From contig OZ010799.1 in the NCBI GenBank assembly GCA_963932465.1, positions 282,978,083 through 283,042,082 of the forward strand: 64,000 bases of DNA, in the 5' to 3' direction. Positions 21,960-32,200 of this stretch are shown here, piece by piece (positions within the stretch are counted from its first letter, which is position 1; each line of letters opens with the position of its first letter). The notes beneath the pieces were generated by a model. The model saw only the letters and a program-made list of their open reading frames with translations. It did not search any database and was not told the DNA's origin. A program made the position numbers and the translations under genes. This stretch comes from Maratus speciosus. Taxonomy: Eukaryota > Arthropoda > Arachnida > Araneae > Salticidae.

Positions 21960-23230
21960 ATGAAGGGGTAAAAGGGGGCTAGTCCGCCCCCCTTAATTTA
22001 TATAAATGAGTTTTTCATGCAGAAATATTCGATTTGCTCCAAATTTGGTATACCGGTTTATTGTGTTAAAGAGCTTCCCTGATTAGATTTGGAAGCTCAT
22101 TATTTAAGTATAAAGGGGGGAAAGGGGGGGCTAACCCCCTTAATTTAGATAAATCGGTTTTTCATGATGAATTATTCGATTTCCTCCAAATTTGGTATAC
22201 CGGTTTATTAAGTTAAGAAGCTGCCTTGATTAGATTTGGAGGTTCATTAGTTACATATAAAGGGAGGAAAGGGGGGCTATTCCCCCCCCTAATTTAGATA
22301 AATGGGTTTTTCATGCAGATATATGCGATTTGCAATAATTTTGGTATACCGGTTAATTATGTTAAGCAGCTTCCCTGATTACATTTGGAAGATAAGGGGG
22401 GAAAAGGGAATTAGGTGGTAAAGGGGGGCAATTTCCTTTCCCCTTAATTTAGATAAATGCGTTTTTCGTGTAGAATTATTCGATTAGCTCAAATTGGGTA
22501 TACTGGTTTATTATGTTAAGGAGATGGCTTCATTAGATTTGGAGGTTCATTAGTTAAATATAAAGGGAGGAAAGGGGGGGCTAGCCCCTCCCCCTTAATT
22601 TAAGTAAATGGGTTTTTAATGCAAAATTATTCGATTTGCTCCAAATTTGGTATACCGGTTTATTATGTTAAGGAGCTTCCCTGATTAGATTTGGAAGTTC
22701 ATTAGTTAAGTATAAAGGGAGGAAAGGGGGGCTAGAACCCCCTCCCCCCTTAATTTAGATAAATGGGTTTTTCATGCAGAGTTATTTGATCTGCTCCAAA
22801 TTTCGTATACCGGTTTATTATGTTAAGGAGCTTCCCTGATTAGATTTGGAAGTTCATTAGTTAAGTATAAAGGGAGGAAAGGGGGCTAGACCCCCCCCCT
22901 TAATTTAGATCCTTAATTTAGATAAATGGGTTTTTCATGCAGATTTATTCGATTTGCTCCAAATTTCGTATACCGGTTTATTATGTTAAGAAGCTGCCTT
23001 GATTAGATTTGGAGATTTATTGGTTAAGTATAAAGGAGGGACAGGGGCTAGTGTCCCCTTAATTTAGATAAATGGGTTTTTCATACAGAATTATTCGATT
23101 TGCATCAAATTTGATATACCAGTTTATTACGATATGGCTTCCTTCATATGATTTGGAGGTTCATTGTTTATGTATAAAAGGGGGGAAAGGGGGGCAATTG
23201 CCCCTCCCCTTAATTTAGATAATTGGGTTT
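21960..23230 (+). repeat. Foldback left arm: ~150-bp tandem units
   Basis: Landmark TATACCGGTTTATT recurs at ~22051, 22198, 22346, 22501, 22653, 22808, 22971 and 23117 (spacings ~146-163 bp). Each unit has GATAAATGGGTTTTTCATGC, an ATTCGATTTGCTCCAAATTT segment, and a G-run (AAAGGGGGG) facing a C-run (CCCCCC). Confidence 0.88.
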
Positions 23231-23269
23231 TCATGCAGAATTATCTGATTTAGTTTAATTTTTTTTCAA

Positions 23270-23745
23270 CCGGATCCGAACTTGAAGGTTCCATTTGAAG
23301 TGAACCCAAAAACCGACCACAACCAAGTTTCGGATTGAGTTCAATTAGAACTTTCAGGTTCGGATCGGATTGCCGGTGGACGGAGATTATTTTGCCTGGC
23401 TTGCATGGGGTTATAGTTCTTTGGAATATTTTTGTCCGTTAAGATTTGGTTCGGGACAGGTTTCAGGTTGACTTTGAATGGAATTTTTAGGTTCTGGTAG
23501 CGTTGCGTGTCCACGGAAACTAATTTGTCTTGTTCGGATCCGGTTATGGATCTTTGGAATATTTTTGTCGGTTATTAGATTTGGTTCGGGATTTCGGGTT
23601 TTTTCAAATGGAACTCTCAGGTTCGGGTCGGGTTGCATGTAGACTGACATTATTTTGTCCTGCTCGGATCGGGGTGCGGTCTATTGTAATTTATTTTTCG
23701 GGTTTGGGTAGGGTTATGCGTTAATAAACCTAATAAAAAGAAAAT
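23270..23745 (+). repeat. Foldback centre: ~130-bp GC-richer tandem repeat
   Basis: CTTTGGAATATTTTTGTC occurs at 23419 and 23552, and a diverged copy near 23681 (periods 133 and ~129 bp). Units share TTCGGGTCGG- and TTGGTTCGGGA-like segments. Two opposing small frames cross it with periodic NPEPNL- or SGSGR-like peptides. That pattern follows from the DNA repeat and is not evidence of a protein. Confidence 0.75.
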
Positions 23746-23849
23746 TGCCCAGTTAAACTGATGGCATTGAGCTCACAGGCTATTCACACTAATTGTATAT
23801 TATACTCTTATTTCAAAGAATAATGCCCCTCGAAAAATAAATGAAGGTA

Positions 23850-25540
23850 TTAGTCCCCGTTGCCCCCCTTTCTACTTAACCAAAGAACCTCCAAATCTAA
23901 TCAGGAAAGCTACTTAACATAATAAACTGGTATACCAAATTTGAAGCAAATGAGATAAATCTGCATGAAAAAACCATTTCACTAAATTAAGGGGTGGTAT
24001 TAGCTCCCCCATTTCTCCCTTTATACTGAACCAATGAACTTTCAAATCTAATCAGAAAAGCTCCTTATTAGAATGAACCTAGAAAAAAAATTAAACTAAA
24101 ATTGATAATTCTGCATGAAAACCCATTTATCTAAATTAAGGGGAGGGGCAATTACCCCCCTTTCCCCCCTTTTATACATAACCAATGAAACTCCAAATCA
24201 AATGAAGGAAGCCATATCGTAATAAACTGGTATATCAAATTTCAAGCAAATCGAATAGTTCTGTATGAAAAACCCATTTATCTAAATTAAGGGGACACTA
24301 GCCACTGTCCCTCCTTTATACTTAACCAATAAATCTCCAAATCTAATCAAGGCAGCTCCTTAACATAATAAACCGGTATACGAAATTTGGAGCAAATCGA
24401 ATAACTCTACATGAAAAACCCATTTATCTCAATATGGGGGGGGGTTAGCCCCCTTTCCTCCCTTTATACTTAACTAAAGAACCTCCAAATCTAATCAGGG
24501 AAGCTCCTTAACATAATAAACCGGTATACGAAATTTCGAGCAGATCGAATAACTCTGCATGAAAAACCCATTTATCTAAATTAAGGGGGGGGGGGGTCTA
24601 GCCCCCCTTTCCTCCCTTTATACTTAACTAATGAACCTCCAAATCTAATCAGGGAAGCTCCTTAACATAATAAACCGGTATACGAAATTTAGAGCAAATC
24701 GAATAACTATGCATGAAAAACCCATTTATCTAAATTAAGGGGGCGATCTAGCCCCCCCCCCTTTCCTCCCTTTATACTTAACTGATGAACTTCCAAATCT
24801 AATCAGGGAAGCTCCTTAACATAATAAACCGGTATACCAAATTTGGAGCAAATCGAATAATTTAGCATTAAAAACACATTTACCTAAATTAAGGGGGGGT
24901 AGCCCCCCCCCCTTTCCTTCCTTTATATTTAACTAATGAACCTCCAAATCTAATCAAGCCATCTCCTTAACATAATAAACCAGTATACCAAATTTGAGCT
25001 AATCGAATAATTCTGCATGAAAAACGCATTTTTCTAAATTAAGGGGAGAGGCAATTGCCCCCCTTTCCCCTCTTTATACATAATAATGATCTTCCAAATG
25101 TAATCAGGGAAGCTGCTTAACATAATTAACCGGCATACCAAATTTATTGCAAATCGCATATTTCTGCATGAAAAACCCATTTATCTAAATTACGGGAGGG
25201 GGGATAGCCACCCCCCTTTCTTCACTTTATATGTAACTAATAAACCTCCAAATCTAATCAAGGCAGCTTCTTAACTTAATAAACCGGTATACCAAATTTC
25301 GAGCAAATCGAATAATTCATCATGAAAAACCGATTTATCTAAATTAAGGGGGGTAGCTCCCTTCCCCCCTTTATACTTAATGAGCTTCCTTTACTTTAAT
25401 GAGCTTCCAAATCTAATCAGGGAAGCTCGTTAACACAATAAACCGGTATACCAAATTTGGAGAAAATCGAATATTTCTGCATGAAAAACCCATTTATATA
25501 AATTAAGGGGTGGGGGACTAGCCCCCCTTTATCCTTAACC
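23850..25540 (-). repeat. Foldback right arm: ~150-bp units inverted
   Basis: The same unit as the left arm, reversed: CCGGTATAC near 24375, 24523, 24677, 24831, 25131, 25286 and 25443, with further diverged copies. The right arm is longer (about 10-11 units against 8-9), so the arms are not an exact mirror. Confidence 0.88.
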
Positions 25541-25920
25541 AATGAACCCCAAAAACTAATCAGGGAAGCACCTTATCAAAATAAATCTAGAAAAAAAAAT
25601 TGAAGCAAATCGGATATTTCTATCAAGAGTTATCGTGTTACGTACATACGTACGTACGTACGTACACACGTACATACAGAATCGGCGGGCACATAAACTC
25701 TCAGGCTTTGATAACCTGTGAGCTAAAAATATCACCCTGATCGAATAATAAGTGGTCATTTTTCAATTAGCCCAACGCTTTCTAGGCTCTTTGCAATAAG
25801 CCTGAAAAATATCAAGCTAATTGGAAAAAGGGAAATGGATTCTCCAATTAGCCAAGCTCTTTGCAAAGAGCCTAGGCTGTTTGCAAAGAGCCGGATTTCT
25901 CAATTAGCCTACGACATATA

Positions 25921-28640
25921 CAACACGTTATAATAAAACATAATTTTAATTTAATAAAAAATTGACCTGCGTGTAATAACTGTCGCATACAAAGCAATCT
26001 TTATAATCTCTTCTTTTCTTTCTTTGAAAATGTTTATTCTCCCCTAACGCGTCTTCATTGTGGGAAATCTTAACTTATCCCTTAAAATTCTGTTCTGAAA
26101 CATAGTAATTTATCGTTCAAATATCGAGTATTGCTGATAGGTCATTTTCTGTGGTGAAAAATGGTATAAATTAACTTTTCATTCTTCCTGAATGAAAGTT
26201 CTTTTACATTTCCTTAACTTTTCTTGCAGTCTTTACGTGATCTCAATGTTAAGAGGACAACTAATGACATTTTAACGTGAGGTTTTTCTGTATTAAGAGA
26301 GATGTATTGCAATAAAAATAAGTTAGTTACTCATTGTGTAATTATATGTATATGACGTTATGATGTAAACAACACGTTATAATAAAACATAATTTCAATT
26401 TATTAAAAAATTGATCTGCATGTAATAATTGTTGCATACAAAGCAATCTTTATAATCTCTTCTTATTTTTCTTTGAAAATGTATATTCTTACCTAACGCA
26501 TCTTCATTAAAGGAATTTCTAAATTATACCTTAAAATTCTGTTCTGGAACACAGTAATTTATCGATCAAAAATAGAGCGTTGCCGGCATACCATTTTCTT
26601 TAGTGAAAAATAGTATAAATTAAATTTTCATTCTTCCTGAATAAAAGTTTTCTTATATTTCCTTAATTCTTCTAACATTTTTACGTGACCTTAATGTTAA
26701 TAAGATGACTAATGATATTTTAACGTGAGGGGATTCTTTATTAAAAGTGGTGTGTAATAATAAAATGTTAGTTTAAGAATTATTATTTCTTGAACAAAAA
26801 TGTTTTTTATGACTTTTTATGCGTCTATTCTTTTCTTTATATATGTATTTCACTTATAATTTAAAATTAATAACATTTGTGTTTGAAAAATTGTGACAAT
26901 GAATATTCGCAATTTCAATTAAAATCTTTAAAAAAAGTGCAATTTTAATTGTGAATATTATAATTGTATTACACTTGTAACGTGTACTTTTGTACTAAAT
27001 AAAAATTTACTAAATCGATTATGCTCCCCTTTATTACATTTTCATATCAAAGTAAAGATGCAAACCAGACATTTAAAAAAGAACAATTCCAATGCAATAA
27101 AAAATATTTTTTATAAATATAACATTTGTATTTCATGTAGTAATTGTAATTACCGCGAAACAATCTTTTATTATCTCTTCTAATTTTTCATCGAACAAAA
27201 GTCACTTGCTATCAAACTCATCTTAATGAAATAAATTTCAGAATTATCCCTTAAAACGCCGTTCCCAAACACAGTATTTTAGCACTCAAAAATTGAGTAA
27301 TGCCAATTGGTGAAAAATAGTACAAATTAACTTTCATTATTCCTGTAGAAAAGTTTTTCTTATATTTCATTAATTTTTTTTTACAGTTGTAAGTGTAATA
27401 CATCTAAAGAAACGAAAATATGTGTAAACATATATAAAGAAATTCGTTCTAGAAATATTAATTCATAAACTAATATTTTATTTTAACACATTTCTTTTAA
27501 TATAGAAAACCATCACGTTAAAATATCATTAGTCTACTTCTTAATATTCATATCACGTAAACAATGCAAGAACCTGTACCTTTTAACATGATCTAAACGT
27601 TAAAAGGACGATTAATTACATGACTAATGACACAAAAGTTTTCTGTACTAAAAGCGTAGCGTTGCAAGAAGTATTTAGTTACTCATTATGTTATTTTTAT
27701 TATCTTTCAGTATCAAATTCAAGTAATAATATAAACCAGATGTTAAAATAGAACGCACAATTAGTGCTATAAAAAAATTTAATTGCGTGTAATAATTGTT
27801 ACATGACAACGGTCTTTTCTTATAACTCATAATTTTTTTTTGTAAAAATAAATGTCTGATTTCATCTAACGTATCTTCAAGAGCGCAATTTCTGAATTAA
27901 TCCTTAAAATTCCGGTTATACGGTCAGTAATTTATCTATAAAAAATTAAGCATCGCCGACATGCCATTTTATGGGTGAAAAATGGTTTAAATTAACTTAT
28001 CATTCTTCACGAATAAAAGTTTTCTTGCATTTCCTTAACTCTGTTTACAGTCTTTACGTGATCTAAATTCTAAACGTTAAGAGGACGACTAATGACACTT
28101 TAACGCTAGTGTTTTGAGTACTAAAAGAGATGCATTGCAGCGAAAAGTTAGTTTATGAATTAATATTTCTTGGGAAAAAACTCATTAAGTTCCCTTTTAT
28201 TATATTTACATATTAAATCCAAGTAATAATAAAAACCGCATATTAAAATAAAGCACACTTTCAATGTGATATCGAATTTAAATTTCATATAATAATTTTT
28301 ACTCATAGAATATATTCTTATATTATTTCTTCTCATTTTTCTGCAAAAAAGTTACTTCTCATCAAACTTATGTTCATGAAAGCATTTTGAGAATTATCCT
28401 TTAAAACTTCGTTATAAAAATCAGTAATTTATCATTCAAAAATTGGCAATTGTAGACAGAACATTTACCAATGTGGAAAATGGTATAAATTAACTTTTCA
28501 TTCTTTCTGAATAAAAGTTTTCTTGCATTTACTTAACTCTTTTTATAGACTTTACGTGATCTAAATGTTAGGAGGAGGACTAATGACATTTTAACGTGAC
28601 TGTTTTCTGTACTAAAACGTTGGAATAAAATGTTTGTGAA
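25921..28640 (+). repeat. Tandem satellite array, ~450-bp unit, right block
   Basis: ACGTGA landmarks at 26235, 26683, 28056 and 28554, with diverged or truncated units near 27390-27600. Subtracting the 4,327 bp of insertion and duplication, the unit spanning the foldback is 449 bp, matching its neighbours. Identity falls with distance from the insertion, as in the left block. Confidence 0.82.
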
Positions 28641-28779
28641 TTAATATTTCTAGAAATAAAATGTCTTTATTTCTTTTTTCGTATACTTCAGTAAATTTTG
28701 TATTTTGTAAAGTTTCAACTGTTCTGATAAAAAGCAATTCTAAATTATTAAATTCGTCTGAGTTTAAAAAGGATTATAA

Positions 28780-28916
28780 TACAGGGTGTTTCTTAGTGAA
28801 TATCTAGGTTTTAACGCTTGGTAGTATTTATTGCATAAAACTTAAAATTATAGTTAATACATAAGAAATATTTTGAGTATTATGGATACTTATAAGCGTT
28901 ATGAATTAATGATGTC
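28780..28916 (+). mobile_element. Solo TA-CAGGGTG-type end
   Basis: TA followed by CAGGGTGTTTCTTAGTGAA resembles the ends of the 13295-15241 and 41515-42064 elements. No matching right end was seen before or after the BEL insertion, so it is a fragment. Confidence 0.35.
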
Positions 28917-29181
28917 TGTTTCCTCCGTATATCATAATTTGTGAGAGGGCGCTACAAGCGCTTTGGACTGGAAGGGGCGCGGGCGAGGATTCCCCGCCAG
29001 TTTGTTGTTGTTGTTCTCCATGTAAGTTACGACGTAAGCGCAATGTATCAACCATTGCCAGTCTCCTTTGAATTTTATGTAAATAATTAAATGTTGTGTT
29101 GTGTTTTAGAAGCGTGGACTACCTATCCATTGACCACAGTACAGTCACATTCCTATAAAAGTGAGCTATCGAATACAAGTT
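28917..29181 (+). repeat. BEL 5' LTR, 265 bp
   Basis: Begins TGTTTCCTCCG and ends ATACAAGTT, rather than the usual ...CA. It contains a GC-rich block (28969-29000), a GTAAGT at 29022 and an ATTAAA at 29086-29091. A GT-rich run follows the ATTAAA, as at polyadenylation sites. A TATAAAAG lies at 29154-29161, near the LTR's 3' edge. It is identical in length and apparently in sequence to 34736-35000. Confidence 0.93.
29086..29107 (+). promoter_or_regulatory. Probable LTR polyadenylation signal
   Basis: ATTAAA (a common variant signal) is followed directly by TGTTGTGTTGTG, a GT-rich downstream element. The right LTR repeats it at 34905-34926, where it would end the genomic RNA. Confidence 0.5.
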
Positions 29182-29184
29182 TTT

Positions 29185-29203
29185 TGGGTCGTACGAGCCG
29201 CAG
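29185..29203 (+). other. Candidate primer-binding site
   Basis: TGGGTCGTACGAGCCG begins 3 nt after the LTR. It resembles the complement of an animal tRNA-Tyr 3' end (TGG, then TC.T.CGAGCCG) with one extra base and two mismatches. The position is right; the tRNA identity is tentative. Confidence 0.35.
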
Positions 29204-29277
29204 CGCTCATTTAGAACACTGTGAAGAATCAAGCCCTTGGATATTTCGGATTATTTGTTTACAGAATTTAGAGTACA

Positions 29278-32200
29278 ATGTCTGTTGCTACTCCAGCGAT
29301 TTCAGGAACTGTGGTTCTTAATCGGAAACGAGGAAATATACGCGGCCAGGTAACCAGAATATCGAATGCATTGAAATCGAAACTTGGCCCTAAAGAATTG
29401 GATTTGAAATTAAATTCTCTTCAAACGTTGAAAAAGAAGACTGATGAATTAAGAAACGAAGCATACTCTATTATAGCCGACGAGGATTTAGAGGAGTTTG
29501 AAAATTCCTTGACTGAAATCGAAGAACAGTTAGAAGCTATCGAAGTAAGCCTTCTTGATTTAATAAAACCTAGTATTTCTAGTGTTGAAAGTCAAAATAA
29601 TAGTAATGATAGAGGCATTTCTAATGAGGCAAAAATCAAATTGCCGTCAATTAATCTACCCCAATTTTCGGGGCGATATACAGAGTGGATGAATTTTAAG
29701 TTACAATTCACCACTTTAATAGATAGTAACGTTGAGTTAAATGATGCGCAAAAGCTGTATTATTTACAATCATCCTTAACCGGGCCTGTGAAACAATTAC
29801 AAAATATTGACGATTCTTATACTTCCTTATTCGAAGCTTTAAAAAAACGATTTGAAAACAAAAGATTATTGGTAAATAGTCATATTTCAGAATTATTGAG
29901 TAATAACAAAATAAAAATTGAAAACGCGAAGGAAATACGCAATTTGGTAGATAATTTATTGAGCCATTTGAGAGCTTTAAAACAATTAGAACTTGAACAA
30001 AACACTTTATCAGAATCCATTTTAATGTATTTTGTTTTACAAAGAATCGATGATGAATCAAGAAAAGCTTTTGAAATGTCTCTTGATTCTAACGAGTTAC
30101 CTGAGTGGAATAATTTTATTGATTTTTTACTGAAAAGAGCTCAAGCTTTAGAAAATGTACAAAAAAACAATATCGCTACGAAACCTAGGTTTGAAATTGC
30201 CTCTAAGCAAAAATCTTTCGTTTTACAAGGTGACAAACTTAATTGCGCAATTTGTAAACAACCCCATTTGATTTTTCGATGTCAAAAGTATTTAGCTTCA
30301 CCGGTTCAGGAAAGATTAAATCAAATACGAAAATTACGATTATGTTATAATTGCTTATCTCCTCATACCCTTAACCGATGTAATAAATTAAATAATAAAT
30401 GCAAGGTTTGTTACTCAGATCACCATACCACACTTCATGGAGCTAACTTTTCGAAATCTTGTTATGAAAATAAACAAAGTAATCATATCATGAATTCATC
30501 TCCGATTAAAAATGAAGAAAAAATAAATACTAATTCTGTGGAAATTATTTCAAATGCGAAGACCTTGAGCTGTCAAAATAATTATAACCAGACAGTGTCC
30601 GGCGCCAGCTATAATGCGTTGATTTCAACAGCGACAGTTTATTTGAGGGGAAGAAATGATTTTTTTTTTCCTTTTGTTGCTATTCTAGATACAGCTAGCA
30701 ATATATCTTTAATTACCTTTTCTGCAGCAGAATTATTAGGATTAGATAAATATAAAGTAAGGTCAGTTGTTTCCGGATTAAATGATGCAATCTGTAAAAT
30801 TAAAAACAGAATACATGTCGAAATTTCAAACAAAGATCGAACATTTAAAAAATTCTGTAACATGTTTTTGGTTCCTAAAATAACTGATTTAAATCCTATG
30901 AGTGGCGTAGATATTTCTAATCTGAAACTACCACGTAATTTGGTTTATGCTAACCCAAAGTTTTTTGAGCCACAGCGAATTCAGGTGCTATTGGGGGCAG
31001 ATGTTTATTATGATTTGTTATTAACTGGTCAAATGAAAATTCCTGAGACTTCTATAATTTTACAAAACTCTTATTTAGGCTGGATTGCAGGTGGAGTTAT
31101 ACATGATGAAAACGAAAATAACGAAACTAAATATAATTGTTATTTATTAGAGAATCAAGATGAATTAGATTTGAAGGTGTTCTGGGATTTAGAGACAATA
31201 GGAATTAGGGATGACCCAGTTAATGTAAAAAATGAAGATATTTTAGAGAAATTTCGGGAAAAGGTGCGGTTTATAAATAACAGATATGAAATCTGTCTCC
31301 CATGGAAACGGGATTTGGAAGAACTAAACAATAATTACCAGATAGCCCAAACACGGCTCGCTACTCTCGTAAAAAGAATGAAACGTGATACAAGTTTATA
31401 TGAAAATTATCGTAAAATTTTAGACGAATATTTAGAGATGAAAATTATTGAAATTGTTCCTGAGTCAGAAGAAAATTCTAACAACCCGATTTTTTATTTA
31501 CCTCACCATACGGTATTTAAACAAGACAGTGTATACACAAAATGTCGCATTGTTTTTGATGCGAGTTCGCATGAAGCAGGTGAGTTGTCCTTGAATGACT
31601 GTTTGGATGCAGGCAGTAACCTAAATCCGAACATTTTCCATTTGTTGATTTTTTTTAGATTAAATAAAATTGCTGTTTTGGCCGACATAGAAAAGGCCTT
31701 TTTACAAATTTCTATCAACGAAAAAGATAGAGACGTTTTAAGATTCTTGTTTATAGATGACAATCCTGTCAACGGTGATGAATTTAAAGTTATTATGTAC
31801 AGATTCTTACGCCTAACATTTGGGTTGAACTCAAGCCCATTTTTACTATCAGCCACTATAAAACAACATCTTAGTAAATTTAAGAAGGAATATCCGGTGA
31901 CAACCGAAATACTCGATAGTTGTATTTATGTTGATGATCTCATTGCCGGTAGCGACACGGTACAAGATGCACTGAACATTTCACAACAATCACACAGAAT
32001 TATGAAGGAAGCTAGTATGACTTTTCGAAAATGGATATCGAACAACGATGTAGTAATGGAATCGTGGGAGAAGAACGGGTTTAGTACTTTACCTCAGCCC
32101 TTTGAGGAAAATAAACCACATAAGGTATTAGGACTGTTATGGCAACCTAAACAGGACATGTTGAGGATCGATATTGATAATTTAGTAGAATTTTTGTGCA

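Larger units (their letters stand above)
21594..25916. mobile_element. Foldback transposon, 4,323 bp, with satellite-filled inverted arms
   Basis: The two ends are inverted copies starting TGTCGTAGGCTAATTGAG. They stay matched for about 370 bp, including GGCTCTTTGCAAAGAGCC palindromes and a (TACG)n tract. Inside them lie ~150-bp tandem units in one orientation on the left and the opposite orientation on the right, around a ~0.5 kb centre. TATA flanks both sides (21590-21593, 25917-25920). Neighbouring satellite units give the empty site: 'gatgTATAcaacacg' occurs once where uninterrupted, so the insertion is precise. There is no transposase frame. TGT...ACA ends plus a 4-bp duplication recall Ginger-type elements; that assignment is speculative. 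Confidence 0.88.

Noticed and set aside
23411..23724. Opposing frames with repeated NPEPNL- or SGSGR-type peptides
   Set aside because: The peptide repeats come from the ~130-bp DNA repeat at the foldback centre, on both strands at once, which argues against a protein.
21594..25916. CRISPR array
   Set aside because: The ~150-bp units are contiguous satellite repeats without unique spacers, in a eukaryotic setting.
29154..29161. TATAAAAG as the BEL promoter
   Set aside because: It lies so near the LTR's 3' edge, and downstream of the probable poly(A) signal, that a start ~30 bp later would fall outside the LTR. The true promoter is probably upstream in the LTR.
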